The notes beneath the pieces are model-generated. The model searched no databases. It was not told the DNA's origin and was given only the letters and a program-made list of their open reading frames with translations. A stretch of 64,000 nt of DNA from positions 37,706,530 through 37,770,529 of the forward strand of contig CM055319.2 in the NCBI GenBank assembly GCA_029255685.2, given 5' to 3'. Source of the DNA: Silene conica. Lineage: Eukaryota > Streptophyta > Magnoliopsida > Caryophyllales > Caryophyllaceae. How positions within the stretch are numbered: position 1 is the first letter of the stretch; the number at the start of each line of letters is the position of its first letter. This document shows, piece by piece, positions 1-10,972 of the stretch. Position numbers and translations under genes: made by a program.

Positions 1-1203
1 GTAAAACACCCAAAGTACTTTATATAAAATTGGTAAAATTTAAACTTTAATGTTACAATTACTACACAGCGGAAACTAAAATACAACTGATAACTTCGTA
101 GAGTGTGATCTAATTCTAAGTCGGTCCATCCAAGTACTCATGCCATCCCATGCTCTCAAAGCGCCATCTTTCCTGTTGAATCTACTCCCCATTCCGGATC
201 ATCATAGGTGTCACACGAATACACGGTCAACCACGAGGTTGAGTAGGAAAACATCAACAAGACATAAATGAACATACAATAACTTCCTTCCATCTCCACA
301 TCGTACAGTCAACCACTTCACCTCCATCACACCACTCCTTACATCACACCACACCTTCCATCACATCATAACTTCCATCACACCACACCCACCATGGCCA
401 TATCACAAGTCCTGTATCACAAGTCCCGTATCTCCACTCCATATCATATACAAATAGATAACAATTAATAACATCATGATATAGCATCCGAACACTAACA
501 CAAACTCACAATAATTAATAGCACGTCTCATGTCATAATTAACTTCACAATATTCCCCTACCTCAATTGCGGAATGACAACCGAACAGCTGCTAGAAATG
601 TTCCACCTCGAACAACCGAACTCAGTTCCTATAATTAGTTTTGAATATCAATTTCTACCCATACAATCACATTGCTAAAATTACTTGACCATGTTCATAG
701 TTATATACTCATAACATATTATAATTACATACTTATAAACATGCTCATATACATATCAATTATTATTAACTCCTTATTCATATCAATCATCATTAGTCAA
801 TTATAAGCTTACTAAAAATAGACATACTATATACAGTTAAGAATTCAAATAATCAATTATTACTAAATCAAGAACAATAACAACATAAGTAATTAATAAT
901 AATCGCAATGCTCATTGACAATAATATTAACCATAACAATAGCTAATAATATGACTAGTATTACTAACAATAATATCAAAACATCATTATCATGTCACTA
1001 AAATCATAGCAACACTAATAATAATTTTAATCATGATATCAACATTATTTCTAATAACAACAGCTAGTTCCAATGTAAACACCAATTATGATATTAGCAA
1101 TAATTAATTAGACGAGTAACAATATCAACATGGAAGATAATATAAGATTAATAACAATACAACATATATTTGTAATAATAATAATAATAATCATAATCAT
1201 AAA

Positions 1204-1248
<45 letters not shown>

Positions 1249-1647
1249 CAATAATAAAAAATCCACCAATGATAATGATGATAAGCAATGATAATAACTA
1301 CCCATAACAAACTAACAATACACGCATAACGAATATACCAAAATCAGAACCCTCACCTCTCAGCCCTAAACCGTACCAACCACCTCAAACAACCCCAGTC
1401 CCAACACCGCTAGTGGCACCACCAGGCTCGCCACTGAGCCGCGGTGGTTCTAGGGGAAAGGTCAACCGTCGTCGACACTACAACCACCACCCAAACGCCG
1501 GTCCTAAAACTCAGCACCCACAACCCCTGTTTCCCGTTTTGACACAAAACCGACAAGCAAAACGACACCCGCCATAACGCTGCTATAAGACACCAAAACC
1601 CACCGTGAAAACCACCATTCCCACACCCTGACTACCACCTTCATAAC
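1..1647 (-). mobile_element. Partial minus-strand LTR of family A (LARD), interrupted by A1
   Basis: Reads as the reverse complement of the 3' half of the family A LTR at 1648-5061: the segment at about 190-250 matches 4712-4795 in reverse, and the first 60 bases match 4910-4975 in reverse. It starts outside the window and stops at 1647, where the plus-strand element A1 begins with TGTAATAC. The last five bases, ATAAC (1643-1647), would be the target duplication of A1, but the partner copy is not present. No coding sequence; the reading frames across it come from AAT runs. Confidence 0.75.
1173..1246. repeat. (AAT)n microsatellite inside LTR
   Basis: Run of AAT units with a few interruptions. 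It lies at the same relative LTR position as the ATT/AAT runs at 3789-3900, 12957-13130 and 26010-26200, so it is inherited as part of the family A LTR. Confidence 0.8.
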
Positions 1648-1760
1648 TGTAATACTTCGCGTTTTAGAGCTTATGTATATGTACTACTTGTGTTGGTGTT
1701 ACGCTTGTGGGGTGTTTTGTTATGCTTGTGGGGTGTTTTGTTATCGTTGCGGGGTGACGA

Positions 1761-1800
1761 ACTTCGGGACGAAGTTTATTTTAAGGAGGGAAGACTGTAA
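1761..1800 (+). promoter_or_regulatory. LTR-internal hairpin, purine tract and LTR-like start
   Basis: Hairpin ACTTCG-GGA-CGAAGT (1761-1775), purine-rich tract (1781-1794), then TGTAATACCCC (from 1796). The same module, with a different stem, precedes the true 3' LTR start at 10939-10980. Here it lies about 148 bp inside the LTR, so it looks like a duplicated or former LTR boundary. Confidence 0.6.
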
Positions 1801-2143
1801 TACCCCGTATTTTAGCCTCGGTCAATGACAGTCAAACCATGTTTTCTACACGTATTTCAAAGATAATGTCTATAAAGTATTTTACTTAAACTCCTATTAT
1901 TTGATAAATCGTATTTCTACGATTATTATTTCATAATCATTTTATATTTGATTATTATTTCATAAAATGACATTTCATTCGTATTTCTTTAATTTTGATA
2001 ATATATTTATAATTAAATATATATCCTATCTTATATTTATTCTTATCTATACTTAATTATTATTTAAAGTCGTATCTATATTTTTAAATCCTAAATTTTG
2101 TTATATTCTTATATGAATGCTAATAATTTTATAATTTATTTAA

Positions 2144-2507
2144 GAGTAAATTAAAAATAACTCCCTTTTAAAATAGGGTTTTTTAAAATTACTCCCTTAT
2201 ATAATTTTTTTCTAAAATTACTCTCTTAAAATACACTTTTATCAAAAATTGTTTCAAAATTCCAATTTAGGTTACCTATTTTGTATGTTTTTGAACTTAT
2301 TCTCCATTGTTATACCTTTTAAAGTATAAATAGGCTATGTTACAAACGAAATTGATTTATAAATGTGTCGAATAAGTCACTTGAATTAGAGTTTTGAAGC
2401 AATTTTTGATAAAAATACATTTTAAGGGAATAATTTTAGAAAAAAATTATATAAGGGAGTAATTTTAGAAAACTGAATTTTAAAAGGGAGTTATTATTAA
2501 TTTACTC
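2144..2507. mobile_element. MITE with long terminal inverted repeats, 9-bp TSD (Mutator-like?)
   Basis: A 364-bp non-coding insertion in the A1 5' LTR. The ends are inverted repeats of roughly 85-90 bp, starting GAGTAAATTAA and ending TTAATTTACTC. It is flanked by a perfect direct repeat TTTATTTAA (2135-2143 and 2508-2516). The 3' LTR of the same element has the empty site with a single TTTATTTAA at 11460-11468, so the insertion happened after A1 integrated. A 9-bp duplication, long inverted repeats and a 5' G fit a Mutator-derived MITE; hAT (8 bp) is the alternative if the outer base is chance. No coding capacity. Confidence 0.85.
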
Positions 2508-3788
2508 TTTATTTAATTAATATGCATTAATACTAAAATTACGTAATTTAATCTGTATGATTAATTATACGTACTCGCTTATTTTAAGTTATGGATTGAG
2601 ACGGGATATACGATTTATAATGTTTCGATATGCGTGATGACTATTTGATAATGGGCTTGGACTTAGGTAGGATAACAATCCGTGTCAACAATCGACCTAA
2701 CCCAAAACAAATAGTCATCGACATACTACCTACTCAAACCCTAATCACCAATAGCGACATACTGCCTCCATCGACATTCACCAAAAAAAAACCAAACTCA
2801 CCTCTACAACTCGTCTACCTCCCTACCACATCTACACCCTAAACCCTATTCTAGTCCACCGTAAGGTTGGAGGAGAACAAAAGAGAAAGAAAACCACGCA
2901 TGAACATCCGTCACACCCATCGTTCCAACCCTTGCATGACTGTAAGTTAACACTTGACTTTATTACGCTTTTTCAAACTATCGCCTTAAGGTTTTATGGT
3001 TGTATGTAATATTTGTAGTATGTATAACATGTTTATCGTATTTAAACCACCGTAAGACCCCGTAGGTATCGTTTTAACCACCAGAAAGTTGATAGCAACT
3101 ATACACAGTTTTCGTTCCTTCATACTCTATTTCGTTTTTACCTTGCTTATTAGATCGTGTTTTTGGTTTTATTCTTGTTGCGAGTTTGGGGGTACTGGTA
3201 GTAGGATGTTAGTAGTTTTTATGGGTAGTCCAATGGTGGTCCAATGGTGACCAGAGCACCACCACGAAGGGGCTGTTTTGGGTTCGTTATAAAGAGCGAA
3301 ATCAGGGGGGTTACGAGGGTGTGTGTGAGCGTTTTATGCGGCTGTTTTAAGTGGTTTTGGGACGTGTCTATGAGTGGTGGTTTCCACCATGGCGTTGTGG
3401 GAGGTGAGTGGTGTCGTGAGGTATGCCAGGTGTTGGTTATGGTGGTGTCGGTAGGTGGTTAAGAGAGTGTTTGCAGAGGGTCGAAAACACGGTACAGCAG
3501 AGTACTATAACGACCAGGGTGTTTTCTCACGGATTTCGAGGGCTGATATGGTCACAATAGGTGTGGTGGGTGGTGTCATTAGGTACACCGTGATCTGAGG
3601 GTGCCAACCACAGCGGTGTGGTGGTGCTTCAGGTGGCAGAAAGGGGGTCGAAGGAGCGGCGAAATAGGCTGTCAAGGAGGGTTGTTGCGTCGTGGTACTG
3701 TTTTGAGTATCGGGTTGTCGAGGCTGTTGCATTTGTTATTTGCGTATGTATGTTTCGTGGTACTCCAAATGCCATTTGAGATGTTTAC

Positions 3789-3819
<31 letters not shown>

Positions 3820-3900
3820 ATTATTATTATTATTAATATTATATTAGTGGTGGTAGGTAGGGTTGTTTTGTCCAGATTATTAATATTATTATTATTATTA
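3789..3900. repeat. (ATT)n microsatellite inside LTR
   Basis: Two ATT-rich runs split by about 40 bp of GT-rich sequence, part of the family A LTR. Frames rich in isoleucine here are artefacts of the repeat. Confidence 0.8.
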
Positions 3901-4565
3901 TTAAGTAATTGTTATTTTTTCTTATGGGTACTTGAGTCGTAAGTAATCGAATGTGTTTAATTAAATTCGTGGTTTATGTTTTCACGTTTCGTGATTTTAA
4001 TAATAAAATTCGTATCTGCATAATTTGTGATGTATAGGTGACAAGTAATCGTTACGTATTTATGGGTGATAATTTATATAATTCTTTATTTAGTTAAATT
4101 GCTACTAAGTAATAATTGATACGTTCTCATTATGCGTAATATATTATTTAAATAATTAATTTGAATAATCGACATATTATATTGGTTGCGTAATTGTATT
4201 AGTTAGTAATTAAGTATATTATTTTGTTAGGTGTTGAGTATGTAATGAAGTGATTCGGCTGATTGGATGTTAGCTGCGTGATGAAATTATTATTGCTATC
4301 CAGGTAGGATATACTGACCTTATACTCTATGATGTGTTATGAATGGATATGATACTGTGTGTTACAGATGCTGAGTATGATTGATATGAGAGTGATATTG
4401 GCTGGATTGATTGTGGATTATTGGTAATAGCATGATTGAATAATTATATCGTTGCATTCATGAGCATGGCATATGCATTGGATACCGATTTGAGATGATG
4501 AGATATTATTGGGCCCAGGCTAGTTCTGCAGGACTAGACCTGGTGACCTCAGCTGTTATGCTGGT

Positions 4566-4610
4566 GTTCGGCGACGGCCGATTATAGTCTGCCGGGAGGT
4601 TCGGTATGGC
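4566..4610 (+). promoter_or_regulatory. Conserved LTR core block shared by family A and gypsy-3
   Basis: A 45-bp GC-rich block beginning GTTCGGCGACGGCC. It recurs at 26789-26833 (plus), 12069-12113 (minus, about two substitutions) and 38712-38756 (minus) with almost no change, although much of the surrounding LTR has diverged. Its place in the 3' half of the LTR suggests a role in the transcript leader, but no function is proven. Confidence 0.6.
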
Positions 4611-5064
4611 AGGGTGTTACGGGTTTGAGATTGAGATTGTGATTGTGATTGAGCTCGAGCATATCATTGCATTTGCATAACATAATTGTTGCATTATAAT
4701 TACGGTGTTACCCTACTCAATCGCGAGGTTGACAGTGTATTCGTGTACACCTACGATGATCCGGAATGGGGAGTAGATTCTACAGGTCAGAGACAGATGA
4801 GCTAGGAGCTGGGGCTGGAACGTGAGATGCATACTTTGGACCGACTTAGAATTATATCACATCTAGAGAAGTCATCATTTGTACTTTCTTTTCCACGGTG
4901 TAATAATTGTAATAATCAAAGTTTAAATTTTATCAGTTTTATATAAAGTACTTTGGTTGTTTTACTTTGTTATTCACTACCTCGGACATTCCGAGATGGT
5001 AATAGCTCTATTTATTTGAGAATGTCTTGCTAAAGGCTCTTAAATAAATGGGGGTGTTATAAAG

Positions 5065-5076
5065 TGGTATCAGAGA
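5065..5076 (+). other. Primer-binding site of A1 (tRNA-Met type)
   Basis: TGGTATCAGAG, complementary to the 3' end of plant initiator tRNA-Met as in most plant LTR retrotransposons, three to four bases after the LTR end. Confidence 0.8.
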
Positions 5077-5158
5077 GAACGATCCTCAGGCCTAAACCAA
5101 AGAATAATAATGAACGTAGGAAGAGTCTAATAAAATGAACCCATGTTAGTAACTGTTA

Positions 5159-5191
5159 GGAGCCCCCGGATTGGGATGAGTTAGGGGCCCC
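5159..5191 (+). other. GC-rich leader hairpin
   Basis: GCCCC (5162-5166) can pair with GGGGC (5184-5188), extended by GG/CC around one mismatch, in an AT-rich leader. The same sequence is kept in A2 at about 37905-37942. Possible packaging or dimer signal; inference only. Confidence 0.4.
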
Positions 5192-5194
5192 ATC

Positions 5195-7117
5195 AAACCA
5201 AGCCACTGGCCCTTTCAGTCTAACCTGGTTACCCTTGAGAGATGTAGAGAGTGGGTAGCATAGAATAAAGGAAAAGACCCAATTTATATTGTACTAACGT
5301 TTCTGCAGGAAAAGAACGTGGCAAGTTATAATGTAAAATATCGTTGGTCATGTGTATTGTGAAACATGAGATTGATATCAAATGTTATATTGAGATATAT
5401 GATTTCAAGTATTGAGAACATGAAATTGGAATATGAGCTTGACTTGTATGATGATGTGCATTAGAAGAATACGACTGATATTGAAATGCTGATTGATCTG
5501 AATGATTTATTTGAAATTTTTAGAGAATGGATGTATATTTGTTGAACATTAATTTGGAGTGATATAATTTTGGTGTTTCGAAGTGTTCATATGATATCTG
5601 GTTATTAAATGACTAGCGTGACTATGTAACATATTGTCTGGAATTTGAATATGAATGATCAGATTTAAATGTTATAGTAAATCATGTCTAGTGATATGCG
5701 GAATGTGTTGCCCCAAGCCATGAATGTCATATACCTATGTGTTACATTTGTATATACATGTATAAATATTGATTTATTTAATTGATCCTACTTTTCAGTT
5801 TCGCAATCTTTACCGCTTTCTTGATGGCAATTACAATTTGCAATAATGAGTAAATGTTAATATGGTGTAATGTCATTTCTATGCTCCAAAAGATGAGTCA
5901 ACATGTTTTTGAGAATGGTTGTGTTTTAATATGATGATGTGAAGTAATAATTTGAAATATTAAAGTAACCAAAATTGTAATAAGCTTCCAGAATGTTATC
6001 TTGTTTGTACGGGCTGCCATTTAAAATGTGTTCTCTATATGAATGTGAAAATTTTATATGTGATAACCTTCTGATTTAGCTTTCCAATGCTTTTGATTTC
6101 ATGTTAAAGCGACTTATATTTTGATGGAAATAAATATTTTAGTCGACAATGGTCAAATTGTCACTGTACAATTCTGTGTTGACTCATGTTTTTGCAAAAG
6201 AAGTTATTTAAAACGTGTTTACTGTTTATGCATAATTCCAACTCCACTGTTTAGAATATCCATTCACGTTTTCAAAGTGATAAGCCGCGTAAAATCTTAA
6301 CGAGTCGTTGTTTAATAATGATTTTTGCAAGATGTCCCAATTTCGGTCCAAGCGTTGTAAAGTTTTTGTTCAGACCAACTGAGTTGTAAAATTTGTTATA
6401 AATAATTTCCTTAAGCTTTGCAATTGATTCGTTTTCCTATGATTAGTTAATTCCTTATATTTTCTAAAAACTATAATAGCTCGCAAAATAGCTAAGCGGT
6501 TATTTAATTATGACTTTTGGAAGTTGCAACATGATGTTGATTGTTAAAATTGTAAGTTATGTAAGTTTTCAATATAAAAGTCTAATCAAATATGATTTAT
6601 GCGATGCAACCATGTGATATCCTGATATGGCATTAGTGGCATGAACCGTAGGCATATCATATGAACATGAACTTTATTATATGATAATAAACCTCTTATT
6701 TTACAAGTTATATTTACTACCGGTTTCATGATAAATGAGGTAATGTGAATAGATGGGAAATGTACCTTTGTGATTTTAACTTATTTGTACCTAGAAATGC
6801 TAAGCTGACTTGCTAGTATATGAATGAAGTATATCTCATGAAATATTTTATTGCTCTGTGTTTAATTACATTAATTAAATAACTGCCTAATGTCTTTCTA
6901 AAATTTGTGTGCATAAACATGATTTTGCTTCTATAATATGAGTGTGAACTATGACATAGCTGCTTGTCTACATTAGTGTAAATATGTTATGTTGTGTTAA
7001 AATTTCCAAGGTTATATAAGTGTTAGTTACCTTTATTTTGTTTTACTGCGGCGTGAAATTGACAAGTATGTTGTTGCTTTAAAAGTCGGATGCTAGTTGC
7101 CCAGTATAGAGATAATT
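5195..7117 (+). other. Non-coding internal region of A1
   Basis: AT-rich stretch without a reading frame of note and without similarity to gag or pol that I can recognise. Parts of it, and of 10696-10938, are found in reverse in element C (14782-15833), so it is a family component rather than unique host DNA. Confidence 0.65.
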
Positions 7118-7131
7118 AACTTATCAGATGG

Positions 7132-7246
7132 ATGCTGGAAGTAGGGGTGCTTATAGTTTTATGGATGCTCTGAATGGTCTGACTACTCCTGTGGGGGAAG
7201 TAGCTCAGAGTGGGAAAGACCCTCCTCCACCAACTCAGAATGCATA
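7132..7246 (+). pseudogene. LINE ORF1, C-terminal remnant
   Basis: Frame reading AGSRGAYSFMDALNGL then a proline-rich tail PPPPTQNA and a stop at 7244-7246. It is the 3' end of an ORF1 whose upstream part was lost to the 5' truncation common in LINE insertions. Its stop overlaps the ORF2 start codon (ATG at 7240) in another frame, the expected ORF1/ORF2 junction. No zinc knuckle or RNA-binding domain remains. Confidence 0.6.
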
Positions 7247-10200
7247 GTATTGGGTGTTGGAATGTTAGGGGGTTGAATGATGTTAATAAACAAAAAATAG
7301 TTAAATGGTTTATGAATATGAATAATGTAGGTTTATTTGGTCTTTTGGAAACAAAAATAAAGCCTTAAAATATGTTAAATAGGAATATTACCTTATGTGA
7401 TGGATGGAGTGTTACAACGAATAGCAGTTGGCGTAAGGGAGGGAGAATCTGGCTCATGTGGAAACCAGACTGCTTTTCAATACAGATTCTGAATTATGGG
7501 GCTCAGTTTATTCATGTGAGAGTGAAGTCTAGGGTGGATGACAAGAGTTTTTTACTCACTGTGATTTATGCTTTCAATGATGTTTATGAGCGGATTGAAC
7601 TGTGGGAATTTTTGAAGCAGAAGGCTCTAAATTGTAGTGAACCTTGGCTTTGGATTGGAGATTTTAACACTGTATTAAGTCCAATGGAAAGGATGGGTGG
7701 AAACACAACGGAGTTGGAAATTGAACATTTTCAGGAGTGTGTATCTTTGTGTAATATGGAGGATTTGCCAGCAACTGGGGCTCTTTTTACTTGGTCTAAC
7801 AAGCATGATGAGCATTCTAGAGTTTATAGTAGATTGGACAGGGCCATGGGGAACAGTGAATGGATGGAGAGTTATGGGGATTATGTAGCAAATTTCCATG
7901 CTGAAGGTCTTTTTGATCATTGCCCATGTAGCATAATGGACAGAAGGAATGATATGAAGGGGAGAAGGAGTTTCAAGTACTTCAACATGTGGGGAAAGTC
8001 TGAGTTGTTCCATGACTATGTGAATACTGTTTGGCAGAGAAGAGTAGATGGAACTAAGATGTATAGGATTGTTAAAAAGCTCAAATGGCTGAAACCTGTG
8101 CTCAAGGAACTGAATAAGACTTGTTATTCAGATATTGAAAATAGCTATTCCATAACCAGTGCTTTATTGGAGAAGTTGCAGAAAGATATTGTTGATAATC
8201 CTGGGCATATGGATTTGATTCATCAAGAGCATGTGGTTGCTCAGGAGTTGAAGGGGTTGTTGGAAGCTAGAGACAGTTACCTTTTTCAGAAAGCCAAGAT
8301 TCAATGGTCTATGGAAGATGATTTAAATACATCATACTTTCACAATACTATTAAGAAAAGACTCCTACAGAATAAGGTGATGAACATAGAAGATCAGAAT
8401 GGGAGGCAGTGTATAGATGGTGAGCAAATACAGGCTGCTTTCTTGGATTATTACAAATCCTTGTTGGGGCATAGTTCTACAACTGATGGGGTTATAGTTG
8501 GGATAGTTAGAAGGGGAAAATGTTGTACTGAAGAGCAGTGGGGTGTGTTGAATGAACCTGTGACTGCAGAAGAGATTAAAGAGTGTTTGTTTAGTATTCC
8601 CAAGGATAAATCTCCTGGTCCAGATGGATATGGGAGCCAATTTTTCAGGGATGCTTGGGAGATTGTAGGTGGGGATGTAGTGGATGCTATTCTGAATTTT
8701 TTTGATACTGGACAGATGCTATCTCAGTTGAATAACACAGTTCTCACTTTGATACCAAAGATTGATAGGCCACAAAGTGTTAAACATTTCAGACCCATAG
8801 CCTGTTGCAATGTTCTATATAAAACAATCTCCAAAATTATCTGCAATAGACTAGCTCTGGTCTTACCTATGATAGTGAGCAGGAATCAGGGGGCGTTTAT
8901 TAAAGGGAGGAGCATTTTAGAAAATGTGTTGATTTGCCAAGACCTGGTGAGGTTGTATAACAGAGGAGGAGTCTCACCAAGATGCATGTTTAAGTTAGAC
9001 CTTCAGAAGGCCTATGATACAGTTGAGTGGGAGTTTTTGGACGAAATGTTATGTGCTTTAAACTTCCCAGATAGATTCAGGAAGTATATCATGAAGTGTG
9101 TCTCTAGTACATCTTATTCTTTGAATATGAATGGGGTTATGTTTGGGTTTTTTAAAGGACAAAGAGGGTTGAGGCAAGGGGATCCCATGTCCCCTCTCTT
9201 ATTCACTCTTTGTATGGAATATTTGACCAGAATTCTAGAGTATGCCACTGAAAAATGGTATTTCAGATACCATCCTTGGTGTAAGCAGCTCAAGCTGAAC
9301 CATTTACTATTTGCTGATGATCTGTTGCTGTTCTGCAAAGGAGATACCAGATCTATTATGCTTCTTCTTAGAGCATTTGCCACTTTCTCAGCCTCTTCTG
9401 GGCTCAAAGTGAATGCTTCTAAGTCTGAAGTTGTTTTTAGGGGGATGATAGAGCAGGACCGAAGGGATATTTTACAAGTGTCTGGGTTTAGGGAGGGTGA
9501 TCTTCCTTTTACCTATCTAGGGTTGCCTATACAAGCAGGGAGATTGCAGAAACAGGATTGTAGGATCCTGGTGGAGAAAGTAGTACAGAGGATACGTAGC
9601 ATTGGAGCAAGGAAATTGAGCTATGCAGGAAGGTTGATTCTTGTAAATACTGTTCTAAATACCATGCATAACTACTGGGGGTCAATTTTCCTGTTGCCAA
9701 AAGGGGTGAGTAGAAGAATTGAGGCAATTTGCAGAAATTACTTATGGGAAGGCAATACAGAATACAATAGAGCTCCTTTGATATCTTGGGACAAGGTGTG
9801 TACAGCAAAAATTGAAGGTGGATTGGGTGTGAAGAAGGCAGAGAATTGGAATGTTGCTGTAGTGGGTAAGCTGGCAAACTGGATCTACACTAAGGGTGAT
9901 AGGTTGTGGGTGCAGTGGGTGGACCATATCTATATCAAGGGGCAACAATGGAGTACTTATCAACCCCCTCCAGATTCTAACTGGAATTGGAGGAATATAT
10001 GCAAGGCTAGGGATAGGTTGGCTGCTGGTTTTGATAGGGACCAGTGGATGATTGGTAACAAAGGCTATACTGTCAAGACATGCTATGAACTTCTGCAGGG
10101 TAGGCACCCCCCTGTGCAGTGGTTTCATAGTGTTTGGGACTCTTGGATTGTTCCAAAGCACTCTTTGGTTGGCTGGTTTATTTGTCATAAGGCTTTGGAC

Positions 10201-10584
10201 ACTAGAGAGAAATTGCACAGATTGAATGTGTGTAATACTGACCAATGTATCATCTGTGAAAATGAGAAGGAGACCCATACTCACTTGTTTGAAGAATGTG
10301 AGTACTTGAGGAAAGTCTGGGGGCTGATGCAGGTCTGGTTAGGAGGAGGAATGCATCCTAGTTCTGATGTTCAGAGAAGAGTGTATAGAATGAGTAGAGC
10401 TGCTGTTAACTATGAAGTGTGGATGGTAAGGAATAGATGCAGACTGGAGAGTCAGTTGATGAGACCTGAATTGGTGGTGCAAGGACTTCAAATTCAGATT
10501 AGAGGGAGAATTCAGATGCTAGGCAAACAGGCATTGAACAATCATGATAAAAACTGGTTGAGATCTTTAAATATTGTTGTTTGA
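7240..10584 (+). pseudogene. LINE ORF2: endonuclease, reverse transcriptase and zf-RVT, one early stop
   Basis: Encodes the protein that nicks target DNA and copies LINE RNA at the nick. The start at 7240 gives MHSIGCWNVRGLND, the usual opening of plant L1 endonuclease. One in-frame TAA at 7366-7368 follows LLETKIKP; after it the frame is open for about 1,070 codons from ATG 7372. Endonuclease motifs: WNVRGLN, LLET, IGDFN (about 7658) and FDHCP (about 7913). Reverse transcriptase: SPGPDGYG (about 8611), FRPIACCN, FKLDLQKAYDTVEW, GLRQGDPMSP (about 9168) and the catalytic FADD at 9309-9320. A C-terminal zinc-binding region (CIICENEKETHTHLFEEC, about 10246-10300) is the zf-RVT domain. Length and order match plant L1 ORF2. 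The single stop makes it probably inactive unless translation restarts downstream, which would lose part of the endonuclease. Confidence 0.93.
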
Positions 10585-10671
10585 AAGTGACTAGAATGAT
10601 TGGCAGATGGAAAATCTCTTGTAATGATGTAATTTGTTAAGGACATGGAATGGAAAAGCTTACATTTTACC

Positions 10672-10683
10672 AAAAAAAAAAAA
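10672..10683 (+). other. Poly(A) tail of the LINE
   Basis: Run of A after TTTTACC, directly followed by the 3' target duplication (which shares its first two A with the tail). Confidence 0.9.
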
Positions 10684-10938
10684 CTTATCAGATGGCTTGT
10701 GATTGTTGTTTCAATGATTTTCTTGAACTTTGGATGTGGAATTTTATAATGGAGTTACGGGGACGTAACCATGTTTTAAGGAAGATAGGATTGTAAAATC
10801 GTGATGGTTTACGATCTGGCTAAGTGGTAGTTGTGATTGATTTTACTGAGATTTACCATATATGGAGTCCTCTGATTAATTTGTTATGTTTTAGTCAATG
10901 TGTGGTTCTTTAAGTGTCATATGTTTCCGTCGTACGTA

Positions 10939-10972
10939 ACTTTGGGGACAAAGTTTCTTAAGGGGGATAGAA
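10939..10972 (+). promoter_or_regulatory. Hairpin and polypurine tract of A1
   Basis: Hairpin ACTTTG-GGGA-CAAAGT (10939-10954), then TTAAGGGGGATAGAA, then the 3' LTR at 10973. This is where plus-strand DNA synthesis would be primed. The hairpin sits 18 nt before the LTR. Confidence 0.7.

Larger units (their letters stand above)
1648..5061 (+). repeat. 5' LTR of A1
   Basis: About 3.4 kb; starts TGTAATACTTCGCG and ends GGGGGTGTTATA just before the primer site. It contains an internal second LTR-like start (TGTAATACCCC at 1796) preceded by a purine tract, three tandem copies of a roughly 20-bp GTTAYGCTTGTGGGG-like unit at about 1700-1760, a MITE at 2144-2507 and an ATT run at 3789-3900. Confidence 0.8.
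7132..10681 (+). mobile_element. L1-type LINE, 5'-truncated, with 14-bp TSD and poly(A)
   Basis: Flanked by a perfect 14-bp direct repeat AACTTATCAGATGG (7118-7131 and 10682-10695) and ending in a run of about 12 A. It contains the last ~38 codons of ORF1 and a nearly complete ORF2. It lies inside the A1 internal region; element C shows flanking internal sequence without any LINE. The perfect duplication, intact poly(A) and almost open ORF2 indicate a young insertion. Confidence 0.92.

Noticed and set aside
1108-1305. Isoleucine-rich frame, and similar ones at 3601-3942 and 12913-13263
   Set aside because: Produced by AAT/ATT microsatellites inside LTRs.
2630-2842. Small plus-strand frame of 70 codons in the A1 LTR
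   Set aside because: No similarity to a known domain and it lies in LTR sequence; chance frame.
9742-10284. Minus-strand frame of 180 codons
   Set aside because: Shadow of the LINE ORF2 on the other strand; no recognisable domain.
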